Shown: positions 42,426 through 52,797, counted from the stretch's first letter. The stretch is DNA of 64,000 nucleotides from Nitrospirota bacterium (GCA_030684575.1 JAUXVD010000016.1:62001-126000), one strand, 5' to 3'. Made by a program: numbers and translations. The notes: a model not told the origin generated them from the sequence alone.

Positions 42426-43325
42426 TTACAAGTCATCCTCTTTCAGGCACCGTCCGAATCCCTGTTGTTCGGCAAAATAATAGGCATAGTGCGTGGCGGC
42501 GAGATTAGCGATGCGTTCTTCCGCCTCGTCACGGGTGTCCGTGTAGATCACCTGGATGCCATATCGGGCGGTGAGGGCGTCCAGAAAATCCATCAACCCG
42601 ATCTTGTGATATTGGTTAAGCCGTCCTCCGGCTTTCCGGTGCTGGAGCATGCCTTCGATGACGAGGAAGCGGGCAGGAAAGGCGAGGACCTGTTCGAGCT
42701 CACGGAGAAACGGTGTGCGGTTGTGCGAAGGGTTGGAGAAGACCGTATAGAGTTCTTCGACGCCGATGCGTTTGATGCAGAGTAATTCGGGGACTTCAGC
42801 AATGGCGTAGCCGCTGACGGGTAAGGTCTCTCGCATGGTTCCGGCGATACGCACGAAGCCATGAAAGTCGTAGGGCTGGAACTCGCGAGGGTCGACGTAG
42901 AGATGAATGGCCGGCACCATGACTTTCGGTTGGCCCTGCTGAGACAATAGCATGATCAGTGATTGAGGTCCGCGTGGACCTTGGTCGAATCGTGAGGGCT
43001 GTTGCGCACGTGGCGGGGTAGAGGCGTACGATCCGGAAGTGGGGCTTGCCGTTGGGGCTGGGCTGGTTGCCGGCTTCTGGGAGGCCGAGCCTTGCGTCTT
43101 GGCATCGTAGCTGGCGCGTGCGGCCTGATCGCTGAGCGTTTGATAGGCCTGGTTAATCAGTTGGGTCCTGGCTTCCGCTTTCCGATGTAAGGCCGGCGCA
43201 TGGCCAAATCGATCCGGATGCCAGACCTGGATCTGTTCAAGCCATGCCTTCTTGATCTCCGCATCCGTTGCGGTGGAGAGCAGCTCCAGCAAGGTGTAGT
43301 AGTTGACGATTCGCTCTACCGGCAT
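42426..43325 (-). CDS. J-domain protein
   Basis: 299 residues. The N-terminal J domain (YTLLELLSTATDAEIKKAWL, HPD at 36-38, INQAYQTLSDQAARASYD) should stimulate an Hsp70 ATPase. A Pro/Ser/Thr/Ala-rich linker (about 78-118) leads to a C-terminal domain (about 125-299) of unknown type (KVMVPAIHLYVDPREFQPYD). The end of this domain is duplicated as a broken fragment at 37310. No membrane segment is seen. Confidence 0.85.
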   Translation of the reverse strand: MPVERIVNYYTLLELLSTATDAEIKKAWLEQIQVWHPDRFGHAPALHRKAEARTQLINQAYQTLSDQAARASYDAKTQGSASQKPATSPAPTASPTSGSYASTPPRAQQPSRFDQGPRGPQSLIMLLSQQGQPKVMVPAIHLYVDPREFQPYDFHGFVRIAGTMRETLPVSGYAIAEVPELLCIKRIGVEELYTVFSNPSHNRTPFLRELEQVLAFPARFLVIEGMLQHRKAGGRLNQYHKIGLMDFLDALTARYGIQVIYTDTRDEAEERIANLAATHYAYYFAEQQGFGRCLKEDDL

Positions 43326-43379
43326 GATCGCTCCTGTTCAAGGTCACGGAGTGTAACGGAGTCATAGTCTGAGATCTAG

Positions 43380-43501
43380 CAGGATGCTGAAAAAGTCCAC
43401 CAGCGGCGTTCTCGCTTCACGAAGAGGCTCAACGTACCAACCCGTACGCCTCGCCTCTTCGCTCGCTGCGGCCTTGCTGGGCGGCCTTTTTGAGCATCCT
43501 G
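43380..43501. repeat. CAGGATGCTGAAAA-type palindromic element, copy 5
   Basis: The ends CAGGATGCTGAAAAAGTCC and GGCCTTTTTGAGCATCCTG are inverted complements; the centre has CGTACCAACCCGTACG. It lies between the J-domain gene (minus) and an acyltransferase gene (plus), and would extend that gene's frame if the earliest start were used. Confidence 0.85.
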
Positions 43502-43690
43502 TGGTTGTTCCAACCACGGTGCCACTCGGAGCAAGTTGGCTATGTTCTCTCTCATACACCGAGTTTTCCGCAGCCTGCTAGCCTGAACCATTCATGCCTC
43601 ATCGAAGTGAGCCGGCGGCGAAATCGCTTGGACGAATGTCGGGATGCTGGCAGGATAGCCTACAGGTATGTGGCGAAGAGGCTTTTCCCT

Positions 43691-44788
43691 GTGACATTGT
43701 CCAACTATACGCAAGGCCGTGACAATAATTTCAACTTGATTCGCATCATGGCGGCGCTTGCCGTACTGGTCACGCATAGCTTTGCCCTGGCGACCGGGAC
43801 GGGGGCTGCTGAGCCGTTTCGAGACAGTCTTGGCATGACCATGGGCACGATTGCTGTCGATTTCTTCTTTGTGACGAGCGGCTTTCTTGTCACGGGCAGC
43901 CTCGTGATGCGGCAGAATGCCTGTGAATTTCTCTGGGCCAGATTCTTGAGAATTTTCCCCGCTCTGCTGGTCATGTTGCTCCTGACCGTGTTCGGACTTG
44001 GCCCGTTCCTGACCTCGCGGCCCCTCTCGTCCTATTTCACGGATGTTCTGACGTATGGGTATTTGGTGAAATGCGCAACCCTCATCAGCGGGGTTTGGTA
44101 TAACCTGCCCGGGGTGTTTGATGACAACCCGTACAGGCACGCCGTGAACGGGTCTCTATGGTCTTTGCCCTATGAGATTCGGATGTATGTCATCGTCGTG
44201 ATGGTCTGGCTGGTATTTCGGCGAATCCAGCGCATCGGCGGCAGAGCCTTTTCAATAGCGATTGTGTCAGCGACCCTTGTGACCGGTCTGATTGTCATCA
44301 CGCGCCACATCGAAGGTCTCCCCGCCGATCAATTCAGTACATTGTTCTTTATGTTTTTTTCTGGTGCCTCCTGTTGTCTTCTCAAAGAACAGATCGCGAT
44401 GTCTCATGGGCGTTTCTGCTTCTGTGCGGTGGCGCTGCTGTCATCGGCCCTGGTCGGCCCCCGCACATTCTTTATCGCCTATCTGCTGACCATCGCCTAT
44501 TCGGTGTTGTATCTGGCCTACATTCCTTCCGGACCTGTCAGGATCTACAATCGTGTCGGCGACTATTCCTATGGCGTTTATATCTATGCGTTTCCTGTTC
44601 AGCAGTCGGTTGCCGCCTTGCTTCCTGGCGTATCAGTCCTCCTCCTGTTCCTCATGTCTGCCTGTATTACCCTCTCACTCGCGGTCCTGTCCTGGCACCT
44701 CATTGAGTGGCGGGCGCTTGCGTTCAAGGGAAGTGTCTCCTGGTGGGCCGGGACGTCTCCGAGCCTTCGTCCAATCTTCCGGGAATGA
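43691..44788 (+). CDS. Membrane acyltransferase (OafA/acyltransferase 3 family)
   Basis: 365 residues from GTG 43691, nine bases after AGAGG; the frame is open back into the repeat at 43490, and GTG 43670 is another option. The first residues NYTQGRDNNFNLIRIMAALAVLVTHSFAL include the conserved RDNNFNLIR...HS block of the family. About ten helices follow, with DFFFVTSGFLVTGSL and GSLWSLPYEIRMYV. It should acylate an envelope sugar. It differs clearly from the acyltransferase at 9450. Confidence 0.85.
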   Translation: MTLSNYTQGRDNNFNLIRIMAALAVLVTHSFALATGTGAAEPFRDSLGMTMGTIAVDFFFVTSGFLVTGSLVMRQNACEFLWARFLRIFPALLVMLLLTVFGLGPFLTSRPLSSYFTDVLTYGYLVKCATLISGVWYNLPGVFDDNPYRHAVNGSLWSLPYEIRMYVIVVMVWLVFRRIQRIGGRAFSIAIVSATLVTGLIVITRHIEGLPADQFSTLFFMFFSGASCCLLKEQIAMSHGRFCFCAVALLSSALVGPRTFFIAYLLTIAYSVLYLAYIPSGPVRIYNRVGDYSYGVYIYAFPVQQSVAALLPGVSVLLLFLMSACITLSLAVLSWHLIEWRALAFKGSVSWWAGTSPSLRPIFRE

Positions 44789-44936
44789 ATAGCGGCTCAA
44801 CAGCCGTAGGTGTTTCAGCCTGCTGACCGGCCGCGGGTAGTCGTCTGCGGTCGTCTTGCTCTGTGCAAGAGCAGTCTGGTAGGGTCACGTCTGTGATTGG
44901 CCACGAGGCTCAACCCCTGTACAGAGGAGAACTACA

Positions 44937-45371
44937 ATGGGAGAAGTCGAGACAGCCCCTGATGTTGCCGCCAAGGTGATTGAGGATCTGACATCGTTAG
45001 AAGTGGATCCGACCAAGTGCGAGCGTCTCTATAAGGCCGCGCTGATTCAATCCAGTTCAGGCGTGACCTATCGGATGTTGGCCAAGGTGCTTGAAACCGG
45101 CAAGGTAGACCTCGTCCATTACGGGTGTGATTTGGATGCGGACGGTAAACCTGTGACGAAGTGGAAGATCCGGCGCATCCTTGAGCAAGCACCCGAACGG
45201 TTCGACAAAGAGCTGGAGGCCATCAAGAAGGGTATCGCAGACGATGGCGAGACCGTGCAAGGCGCATGGCTGCATGATATGACCGGCATGGCAGATGTGG
45301 CGGCACAGGGCAAGAGCTTGGAAGAATGGTCGCGGAACACGACCGCAGAGGCCAAGAAGAAGCCGAGCTAG
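44937..45371 (+). CDS. Hypothetical soluble protein
   Basis: 144 residues with a good ribosome-binding site (GAGGAG). It is helical and charged (APDVAAKVIEDLTSLEVDPT, then YRMLAKVLETGKVDLVHYGC), with no signal peptide. I do not recognise a family. It is convergent with the ATP-grasp gene downstream, so it probably stands alone. Confidence 0.6.
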   Translation: MGEVETAPDVAAKVIEDLTSLEVDPTKCERLYKAALIQSSSGVTYRMLAKVLETGKVDLVHYGCDLDADGKPVTKWKIRRILEQAPERFDKELEAIKKGIADDGETVQGAWLHDMTGMADVAAQGKSLEEWSRNTTAEAKKKPS

Positions 45372-45412
45372 CGATCAATCACCGGTTGCCTCTGTGGGTG
45401 GCGGGGCCGTCG

Positions 45413-46705
45413 CTAAAAACGCATGGATCGTGATTGTGGCGTGAGTGGCGGCGACTCGTTCTGCGCCGACGGTGAGGCCGAGATGACGACCGTCAATCGG
45501 CGGTGCGCGTCCCGTAGCGACTGCTCCACCTCCTCCGGTGTCGTTCCCCGTGCCAGGAGGAACCCCAGGTAACGCGTCCCTTCCGGGAGCGGGACGAGTT
45601 CATCGCCAGGCTGTGCGGTGATCGTCAGTTCGACAATCCCTGGTACGGCTCTCGCGTCAGCTTGTCCCCGTACGTCACTCAGCCTGCCAGCATATGGGAT
45701 AGGGAGCATCATCACTCCCGCCGCATGCTCCTGTCTGGTCAGGGTCGGGATCGGCATCCGCAGCGCATGGCGGATGATCAGCTCTTCGAGCGACATGCCG
45801 GAGGCGAAATCAAGCATACTGGAACAGCGGCCACCGATCGCCCGCGCTGCCATCTCAATGACCCACAGGCCATCGGTATTCACACGAAACTCTCCATGCA
45901 CCGGCCCTTCCTGTAGTCCCAGGGCCAGCGCCGTTCGCTCAGCACAGTCGAGAATCTGTTGCTGGACCTCAGCCGGAAGGCGCGAAGGGGTCACATAGAT
46001 CGTCTCTTCGAAAAAAGGGCCATCCAGTGGATCGGGTTTGTCGAAGAGCGCCAACATCTGCAATGTGCCGTTCGTGAGTAACCCTTCCAGCGCCACTTCG
46101 CATCCTGGCACAAAATCCTCCGCGAGGATCCAACGGGCCTGCTCATCGCGCGCAGCCCAACCCAAGTCGGTGAGGAGCGCGCCGACACGGTGGAATGCCG
46201 TACAAAACTCTTCCTCATCGTTCGCACGAATGACCCCACAACTGGCGGAGAGGATCAGCGGTTTCAGGACGCAGGGATAGTCCACCTGCTTTGCGAACGT
46301 TCGTGGATCGCCGTCGAGGGGGTAGACGCGATGGTGAGGCACGGGAATACCCTGCCTGGATAGGCGCTCCCGCATCTCGCGTTTATTACCGGTGGCTGTG
46401 ACGGAGGCAACAGAATTGTGGGGGAGCCTCAGAGCTTCTGCGATCACTGCTGCCGCGACGGCGGTTCGGTCGTCGACGCCGATCACCGCATCGATCGGGT
46501 GTTGTCTGGCGAATTCGGCGGCGGTGCGTGCGGCCGCCTCTGGATGGTGCAGGTCAAGCAGCAAGACATCGTCCGAGGAGATCGGAACGCCTTCGGCAAC
46601 CCGCTCCATGCCCACGGTTACTGAGACGGGCACCAGGCGGGCCGCTTCGAGGAATGCCTCTGCTCGGTAGGTCGTGGCCGGCAGAAGCAAGAGCAGTCTC
46701 GGCAT
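45413..46705 (-). CDS. ATP-grasp enzyme of the CCAEP radical SAM operon
   Basis: 430 residues with a classic ATP-grasp layout. The N-terminal preATP-grasp part (IDAVIGVDDRTAVAAAVIAE) is followed by NKREMRERLSRQGIPVPHHR, the lysine in YPCVLKPL, a Ser-rich loop (LILSASCGVIRA), and the metal-binding stretch GPVHGEFRVNTDGLWVIEMA with AARAIGG. Such enzymes join a carboxylate to an amine or thiol using ATP, as in peptide or cofactor assembly. It is the third gene of an operon with a radical SAM protein and a DUF169 protein, nine bases downstream of the latter. Confidence 0.87.
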   Translation of the reverse strand: MPRLLLLLPATTYRAEAFLEAARLVPVSVTVGMERVAEGVPISSDDVLLLDLHHPEAAARTAAEFARQHPIDAVIGVDDRTAVAAAVIAEALRLPHNSVASVTATGNKREMRERLSRQGIPVPHHRVYPLDGDPRTFAKQVDYPCVLKPLILSASCGVIRANDEEEFCTAFHRVGALLTDLGWAARDEQARWILAEDFVPGCEVALEGLLTNGTLQMLALFDKPDPLDGPFFEETIYVTPSRLPAEVQQQILDCAERTALALGLQEGPVHGEFRVNTDGLWVIEMAARAIGGRCSSMLDFASGMSLEELIIRHALRMPIPTLTRQEHAAGVMMLPIPYAGRLSDVRGQADARAVPGIVELTITAQPGDELVPLPEGTRYLGFLLARGTTPEEVEQSLRDAHRRLTVVISASPSAQNESPPLTPQSRSMRF

Positions 46706-46714
46706 GATATCTGT

Positions 46715-47437
46715 TTAGCCGGCGATAGGGGTGGCTGTTCCTGCGCGTCTTCGGTGAAAGGCTTCTAACTGCCGATTCGCCTCGGCGATGATCGACAGTT
46801 TATCTACCACGTCGACCAGTTTTGCGCCTGGGATCGTGTAATAGCCTTCGTCATCCCCGAGCCCGGTGTAGACGCGGTTGCCGATGCAGCCAAAACTGCT
46901 GGCCGTCTGTTCCGATTGCAGTGTTTCCGGAATGATGGCGCAGGTCGGCCGCCCCATGGTGGCGCTCCCGCCTGCGATGCCGGCGGACTGTGCAGCCTCT
47001 GCCAGCAGCATCAGTTGCCTGACGGTTCCCCGGATCAGGACCAGGTCTGGGGTGAAGGTTGCCTGTGTCATCGGCGCATAGAGTGCCACGCGAAAGGGTT
47101 CTTGCCGACGCGGGATCGTCGGAATATCGGCCATCGTAAGGTACTCCAGTCCCACCATGGTCTCGACGAGCCCGTTGAGCTCAGTCGCGACCTGTGGTGG
47201 TAGATCCACACCATGGGTATGGGCACCGACCGGACAGGTATAGTGGTCCGAGGCTTCGGTATAGAAGGTCTGGCCTTCCGCGGCAAGTTTCCAATAGCCG
47301 CATCCTGCCGGTGCCGTGGCGGTGACCCGTGGAATATCCGCCGGGGCTGTGTCTCGAAACGCAATTGCCACTGGAGATCGCTTCAATCCCAATAGTTCCT
47401 GGATCTTGGTGCCCTGTGTCATCAGTTCAGCTTGCAC
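46715..47437 (-). CDS. DUF169 family protein
   Basis: 240 residues, GTG start with GAGGGGG upstream. The DUF169 pattern is clear: LGLKRSPVAIAFRDTAP, PAGCGYWKLAAEGQTFYTEA, HYTCPVGAHTHGVDL, and the later TMGRPTCAIIPETL and FGCIGNRVYTGLGDDEGYYT. Cysteines in these blocks are conserved in the family as I know it and could bind a metal. The biochemical function is not established. It lies between the radical SAM and ATP-grasp genes of one operon. Confidence 0.85.
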   Translation of the reverse strand: MQAELMTQGTKIQELLGLKRSPVAIAFRDTAPADIPRVTATAPAGCGYWKLAAEGQTFYTEASDHYTCPVGAHTHGVDLPPQVATELNGLVETMVGLEYLTMADIPTIPRRQEPFRVALYAPMTQATFTPDLVLIRGTVRQLMLLAEAAQSAGIAGGSATMGRPTCAIIPETLQSEQTASSFGCIGNRVYTGLGDDEGYYTIPGAKLVDVVDKLSIIAEANRQLEAFHRRRAGTATPIAG

Positions 47438-47473
47438 GATTCGTCCCCCTCTTGATGTGTTGTCACCAACATT

Positions 47474-48994
47474 CTAGATCTCTCCATGCCCCTTTGTCAG
47501 GAGCGGCTTAAACTGTCGGGTCGTTGGTTCAGCGCAGCAGAACCAGGACTCCGTGAGACGAGGTGGTTTTTGACGATTGAGCCTGGCGGGCGTTGGGCGA
47601 GTCGAGGGACTCGTTAGACGTCCGGCCATCTCATGGGCCACAGTACGAATGCGATCAAAGGTCAGCATCGCGTCTGTCTCGTCCTTTGCACTGGCCTCCA
47701 CGATCCCACTTACTGCCTGATGCAGCCGGTCCATCCGCTCGTCCGGATGTGTCCAGGGATATTGAAATCCGGCCTGATCGAGCGCACCGAGAAACTGTCG
47801 AATATCAGATTGGTCGAGCAGCGCCGATCCTGGAGGAACCAGGAGGCGAATGCTCAGTTGGACCGGATCGGTTGCATCGATCAGGTCATGCATGTCCACC
47901 ATGTCTAACATGTAGAGGTAATCGTCCAGGCTGGTCCAGGGTGTAAACGCGACGAGCGACGGGCGAAGGGCGATACCGGCCTCGCGTAGAATGTTGAGCG
48001 CGGAGATGATGTCGGCCCCCGTATGGCCCTTCTGGAGCACCTCCAGAACAGGGTCGCTGAACGACTCTACGGCGGAGATCACGAACAGGCATCCCTGCGC
48101 GCGCAAGTCCGGCATCAGGGCACGGCGCTTCAAGAGATGCTCGATTTTTGCGGTGAAATCGAACGTCAGGCGTGGGAACTCTTCATGCATGGCGCGAACG
48201 ATGTTCAGGGAATGTCCTGGGCCGTTTAAGAAATCAGGATCGCCAAACGTGATATGGGTGGCGCCTGCTTGCACCTGGCGCCTGATGTCTTCCAGGACGA
48301 CGGACTCAGGCACGAGCACGAAGCGTCCGTCATAGACCGGCACGATCGGGCAATGGAGACAGTGATGGAGACATCCGCGGCTGGCTTCGACGTATCCGAC
48401 CAGCCGTTCGGCGCCCTGCTCTTCGAGCCGGGCATACCGGTCCAGCATCGGGAGCCCTCTGCGACTTGGGATGGGATGCGGGACCGCTGACGCTGTTGAG
48501 GCATACCCACGCTGCAGCGAGGGGCTGACCATTCGGTGTCGTGAGCTGACTCCTTCGAGGAGGTTGATGGCCTGATTCCGATCGAGTGTTTCGAGGAGTG
48601 ACCGCAGGGGAACCTCATACTCTCCCCCTACGACAGAGTCGGCGAGTGTCTGAAGTAAATAGTCCGTATTGATCGAGGCATACAGCCCGTAGAAGCAGAT
48701 GTGGCAGGCTGGATTCATCGTCCGGATCAATTCGGCGACTCGCACGCCCAGCCGGAGCGCCGTATGCATGGGCACTGAGATGCCGACAAAATGTGCGAGC
48801 CTGAGGGCTGCTTCATCCAGGTCATCAATTGCGATGTCGAGCCCGGTCGGCGCAAATCCTGCCTGTTCGAGAAATCCCATCGGTTGAGCAATGCCGATGG
48901 GTTGGTGTCCGAGTTCATAACAGGAGATGAGGAGGATTGCGCCGGGCTGTCGCAGGGCTGATCGTCGGTCTGTAGATTCTGTCAGCTGTTCCAT
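47474..48994 (-). CDS. B12-binding-type radical SAM protein with CCAEP tail
   Basis: 506 residues. Residues about 18-135 form a cobalamin-binding-like domain (ISCYELGHQPIGIAQPMGFL). The radical SAM motif is CLHHCLHC (Cys208, 212, 215), followed by ITFGDPDFLNG and FDFTAKIEHLL. Near the end WFCCAEP (Cys486, Cys487) matches a tail that I recall as CUAEP or CCAEP, in which one cysteine is selenocysteine in some relatives; here both codons are TGC. The substrate is unknown. First gene of a three-gene operon with DUF169 and ATP-grasp proteins. Confidence 0.88.
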   Translation of the reverse strand: MEQLTESTDRRSALRQPGAILLISCYELGHQPIGIAQPMGFLEQAGFAPTGLDIAIDDLDEAALRLAHFVGISVPMHTALRLGVRVAELIRTMNPACHICFYGLYASINTDYLLQTLADSVVGGEYEVPLRSLLETLDRNQAINLLEGVSSRHRMVSPSLQRGYASTASAVPHPIPSRRGLPMLDRYARLEEQGAERLVGYVEASRGCLHHCLHCPIVPVYDGRFVLVPESVVLEDIRRQVQAGATHITFGDPDFLNGPGHSLNIVRAMHEEFPRLTFDFTAKIEHLLKRRALMPDLRAQGCLFVISAVESFSDPVLEVLQKGHTGADIISALNILREAGIALRPSLVAFTPWTSLDDYLYMLDMVDMHDLIDATDPVQLSIRLLVPPGSALLDQSDIRQFLGALDQAGFQYPWTHPDERMDRLHQAVSGIVEASAKDETDAMLTFDRIRTVAHEMAGRLTSPSTRPTPARLNRQKPPRLTESWFCCAEPTTRQFKPLLTKGHGEI

Positions 48995-49382
48995 GGCGGG
49001 TTCCTGCGTGCAATCCGATAGCCTCTCACAGGTAACATACCGGGAAGAGTTGGCGCAATGCGACAGGATTCCCTCGAAGCGGTGTGATTACGCCATGCGC
49101 CATGCGCATGATTCTAGAAGGTTGAGGCGTCACTCGCGCATGGGTTTTACAGTGGCTGTGCCTCCTGCTAGACTGACGCCCGTGCAGGTTTGGTTGTGAC
49201 TATCGGGTGGTCCGCGGCCATGGTGCCTCTATCATGGTCAGCGTCTCGGTGCCAGGAGCGCACGATCAAGCTCCGCCAATCAAGACCGTCAACGCACACA
49301 CATGTATAACCAGAGAGCACTGTCTCCGAGTGGCCAACACTTGGCGGGATGGCGCTTTCGGAAAGATCGGTCACAGACCTAG
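48995..49382. other. Divergent intergenic region
   Basis: It lies between the radical SAM operon (minus) and tex (plus). No gene, riboswitch or repeat is recognised. It must hold promoters for both sides, but no confident -35/-10 pair was found. Confidence 0.35.
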
Positions 49383-51803
49383 ATGGTTTCTCCAACGACT
49401 CAGCCAGTTTCAGATGCCGCTCAGCTCAAGATTATCCCGCTCATCGCCAAGGAGCTCGGCGTAGGAGCCCATCAGGTCGCAGCCGCAGTCGCCCTGCTCG
49501 ACGAGGGTTCGACCGTGCCGTTTATCGCACGGTATCGCAAGGAGGTGACGGGCAACCTGGACGATACCCATTTGCGTACGTTGGAGGAACGGCTCCTGTA
49601 TCTGCGTGAATTGGAATTGCGCCGCACGGCGATTTTGGCCTCGATCGAGGAGCAAGGCAAACTCACCGATCTGCTGCGCGGCACCATTGAAGCCGCCGCG
49701 ACCAAACAAACGTTGGAAGACCTCTATTTGCCCTACAAGCCCAAGCGCCGCACGCGCGCGCAGATTGCGCGCGAAGCGGGGTTGGAACCATTGGCCGATG
49801 GCCTGTTTGCCGATCCGACGCTCGACCCTGAGCTGGAGGCCGTGAAGTATGTGAATGTGAAGCCTGCGTCTGAGGGCGTCGACGCCATCAACGTGCCGGA
49901 CGCCAAATCTGCGCTTGAGGGTGCGCGGGATATTCTGGTCGAGCGGTTTGCCGAGACCGCCGAGCTGCTCGCCAAGTTGCGGACCCGCCTCTGGGACCAG
50001 GGCGTCGTCACATCGACCGTGATGAAGGGCCAGGAAATGGCCGAGGAAGAAAAGTTCCGTGATTATTACGCCTACTCCGAAACCATCCGCACCATTCCCT
50101 CTCATCGCGCCCTCGCACTATTCAGGGGCCGCGCGTTGGGCGTCTTGAAGATCGACTTGGGCCTGGGCGAGGCATTGGAAGCGGTCGTGCCGCATCCCTG
50201 CATCGCCACCATTGCGGCGCATGTCGGCATCGAAGACCGGGGCCGTCGCGCGGATAAGTGGCTGATGAGTGTCTGCGATTGGACGTGGCGGGTCAAAGTA
50301 CTTTTGCATCTCACGGTGGAGTTGCTGGTGCAATTGCGCGAAGCGGCGGAAGCCGAGGCGATCAAGATTTTCGGTCGCAATCTGCATGAGCTGTTGCTGG
50401 CGGCGCCGGCCGGTCCGAAGGCCGTGCTCGGCCTCGATCCCGGTATCCGTACCGGTTGCAAGGTGGCGGTGGTGGATGCGACCGGCAAGTTGCTGGAGAC
50501 CACGACCGTGTATCCGCTCCAGCCGCGCAATGACTGGCAAGGATCGCTGGCGACGCTCGCACGGCTGGTCGTGCAACATGGCGTTGAATTGATCTCGATC
50601 GGCAATGGGACGGGAAGCCGGGAGACCGACAAGCTGGCTATCGAGGTCATTAAATTAGTCGTGGGGCATAAGCCGGAACAGAAAGTGGCCAAGATCGTGG
50701 TCAGTGAAGCCGGGGCATCGGTCTATTCAGCGTCGGCCTTTGCTGCGGCAGAGTTTCCTGAATTGGATGTGAGTCTGCGCGGGGCCGTTTCCATTGCCCG
50801 TCGTTTGCAAGACCCGCTGGCAGAGTTGGTGAAGATCGATCCCAAGGCCATCGGCGTCGGCCAATATCAGCACGATGTGAACCAGAAGGCGTTGGCACGA
50901 TCGCTGGATGCCACCGTCGAAGATTGCGTGAACGCTGTCGGTGTGGACGTCAATACGGCGTCGGCTCCGTTGCTTGAACGGGTGTCGGGTCTGAATAAGG
51001 TGCTGGCGAAGAATATCGTCGAGTACCGCGATGCCAATGGTCCGTTTGCGAACCGGACCACGATCCGAAAGGTGCCGCGCCTTGGCGATAAAACGTTCGA
51101 ACAGGCCGCTGGATTTCTGCGTATCAATGATGGCGACAATCCGCTGGATCGCTCCTCGGTCCATCCGGAAGCCTATCCGGTGGTCGAGCGCATTCTGGCG
51201 CGCATTGGTAAAGGTATGATGGACGTGATGGGTCAGCCTGCAGTCTTGAAGGGATTGTCGCCCGCGGATTTCACCGATGAGAAGTTCGGTGTGCCGACGG
51301 TGCGGGACATCCTGACCGAGTTAGAAAAACCTGGCCGCGACCCGCGTCCGGAATTTAAAACAGCCACCTTCCAAGAAGGCATCGAGTCGCTGACCGACCT
51401 GCATCCCGGTATGGTCCTCGAAGGCGTGGTGACAAACGTCGCGGCCTTCGGTGCCTTCGTCGACGTCGGCGTACATCAGGACGGGCTCGTGCACGTATCG
51501 GCGCTGGCTAATAAGTTCATCAAGGACCCCCATGAGGTCGTCAAGCCTGGTCAGATCGTGAAGGTGAAGGTGCTGGAAGTCGATGTGAAGCGCCAGCGCA
51601 TCAGTCTGACTATGCGGCTTGACGATGTGCCCGGGAGTGGTTCGGTTTCTAATCGCGCACCAGCTGAGGCCTCTACGGGAGCCGCACGCGATCAACGAGA
51701 CCGGCGTCCGTCAGCACCTCAGCATGCCCCGGAGCGTCAGGCACAGCCGGCCGGGACGATGGCGATGGCCCTGGCGCTTGCCCGTGCCAAGCAGAAGACT
51801 TAG
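49383..51803 (+). CDS. tex: Tex family RNA-binding transcription accessory protein
   Basis: 806 residues, the full Tex length. In order: the N-terminal helical domain ([20 protein letters not shown]), the YqgF/RNase H-like fold ([21 protein letters not shown]), the helix-hairpin-helix part ([20 protein letters not shown]), and the S1 domain ([29 protein letters not shown]). A basic, Pro/Ala-rich tail follows. Tex binds nucleic acids and acts in transcription and translation-linked processes. The ribosome-binding site before the ATG is weak. Confidence 0.93.
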   Translation: MVSPTTQPVSDAAQLKIIPLIAKELGVGAHQVAAAVALLDEGSTVPFIARYRKEVTGNLDDTHLRTLEERLLYLRELELRRTAILASIEEQGKLTDLLRGTIEAAATKQTLEDLYLPYKPKRRTRAQIAREAGLEPLADGLFADPTLDPELEAVKYVNVKPASEGVDAINVPDAKSALEGARDILVERFAETAELLAKLRTRLWDQGVVTSTVMKGQEMAEEEKFRDYYAYSETIRTIPSHRALALFRGRALGVLKIDLGLGEALEAVVPHPCIATIAAHVGIEDRGRRADKWLMSVCDWTWRVKVLLHLTVELLVQLREAAEAEAIKIFGRNLHELLLAAPAGPKAVLGLDPGIRTGCKVAVVDATGKLLETTTVYPLQPRNDWQGSLATLARLVVQHGVELISIGNGTGSRETDKLAIEVIKLVVGHKPEQKVAKIVVSEAGASVYSASAFAAAEFPELDVSLRGAVSIARRLQDPLAELVKIDPKAIGVGQYQHDVNQKALARSLDATVEDCVNAVGVDVNTASAPLLERVSGLNKVLAKNIVEYRDANGPFANRTTIRKVPRLGDKTFEQAAGFLRINDGDNPLDRSSVHPEAYPVVERILARIGKGMMDVMGQPAVLKGLSPADFTDEKFGVPTVRDILTELEKPGRDPRPEFKTATFQEGIESLTDLHPGMVLEGVVTNVAAFGAFVDVGVHQDGLVHVSALANKFIKDPHEVVKPGQIVKVKVLEVDVKRQRISLTMRLDDVPGSGSVSNRAPAEASTGAARDQRDRRPSAPQHAPERQAQPAGTMAMALALARAKQKT

Positions 51804-51847
51804 CGCATCGAGAGGCGAGGGCTATTAAATTATTGGAGAAGACGATC

Positions 51848-52663
51848 GTGAAAATTGAGGAGAACCCAGGGATTGGGTCCGTACGTGAACTATGGCGGTA
51901 CCCCGTGAAGTCGATGCTGGGGGAGCAGTTGGCCATGGTAGCTGTGACTGAGCGAGGACTCCAGGGTGATCGCCGGTTTGCATTGCTCGACCGTGAGACC
52001 GGACATGTGGTGAGTGCAAAGAATCCCAAGCGTTGGCCTAGTCTGTTTACGTTTCAGGCGCGCCTCCTTCCAGGAGCTTCGATGGGCGTGGAGATTACGC
52101 TTCCGGATGGACGGATTGTCACGGAGTCTTTGCGAGAGGTGGATGCTGTCCTGTCTCAGCAACTTGGCCGAACGGTCACGCTTACGACCGTGCCTCCGGC
52201 TCAGCCTCTGTTGGAACAATATGTTCCCAATCTGGATGGCCTGGTTGAGCGGGACAGCGAGACCACGGTGAAGATGCCTCCCACTACCTTCTTCGATGAA
52301 GCGCCCGTCCATCTATTGACGACTGCGACGCTTGAAGCCTTGCAATCGCGCTATCCGGACGGGCTCTTTGATGCGCGGCGGTTCCGGCCCAATGTAGTCA
52401 TCGATCCTGGAACTTCGGACCCCGTTTTTTTGGAGAACGACTGGAAGGGGCATGTTCTTGCAATAGGTTCCCATGTTCGGTTGTCAGTCACGAGTCTCTG
52501 CGCGCGCTGTGTGATGACGACGTTACCGCAACATGACCTACCTCAAGACCGAGGGATACTTCGTGCGGTAGTCCAGCATAATCAGGGTATGGTAGGGGTG
52601 TTGGCCACAGTCGTCACGCCGGGCTCTGTGCATGCCGGGGATATGGTTCGCCTTGAGGGCTAA
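51848..52663 (+). CDS. MOSC domain protein
   Basis: 271 residues from GTG 51848, nine bases after TGGAG; a TTG at 51833 would add five residues. An N-terminal MOSC beta-barrel (VRELWRYPVKSMLGEQL, ERGLQGDRRFALLDRETG) precedes the MOSC domain with FRPNVVIDPG and the conserved cysteine in VTSLCARCVMTTLPQ. MOSC proteins handle molybdenum cofactor sulfur or reduce N-hydroxylated substrates. No partner redox gene is adjacent, and it follows tex by 44 bases. Confidence 0.88.
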   Translation: MKIEENPGIGSVRELWRYPVKSMLGEQLAMVAVTERGLQGDRRFALLDRETGHVVSAKNPKRWPSLFTFQARLLPGASMGVEITLPDGRIVTESLREVDAVLSQQLGRTVTLTTVPPAQPLLEQYVPNLDGLVERDSETTVKMPPTTFFDEAPVHLLTTATLEALQSRYPDGLFDARRFRPNVVIDPGTSDPVFLENDWKGHVLAIGSHVRLSVTSLCARCVMTTLPQHDLPQDRGILRAVVQHNQGMVGVLATVVTPGSVHAGDMVRLEG

Positions 52664-52797
52664 GGTTTCCTCGGTCGGGTCGGGTTAGACCAGTCCTCGC
52701 AATGGGCGAGACCAACCAACATCGCAGCACTACGTGGCCGGTCTCGCACTTCAGGCATGAGGAGCCATGGCCCCTGGCGGATTGGATACAGCGTCTG

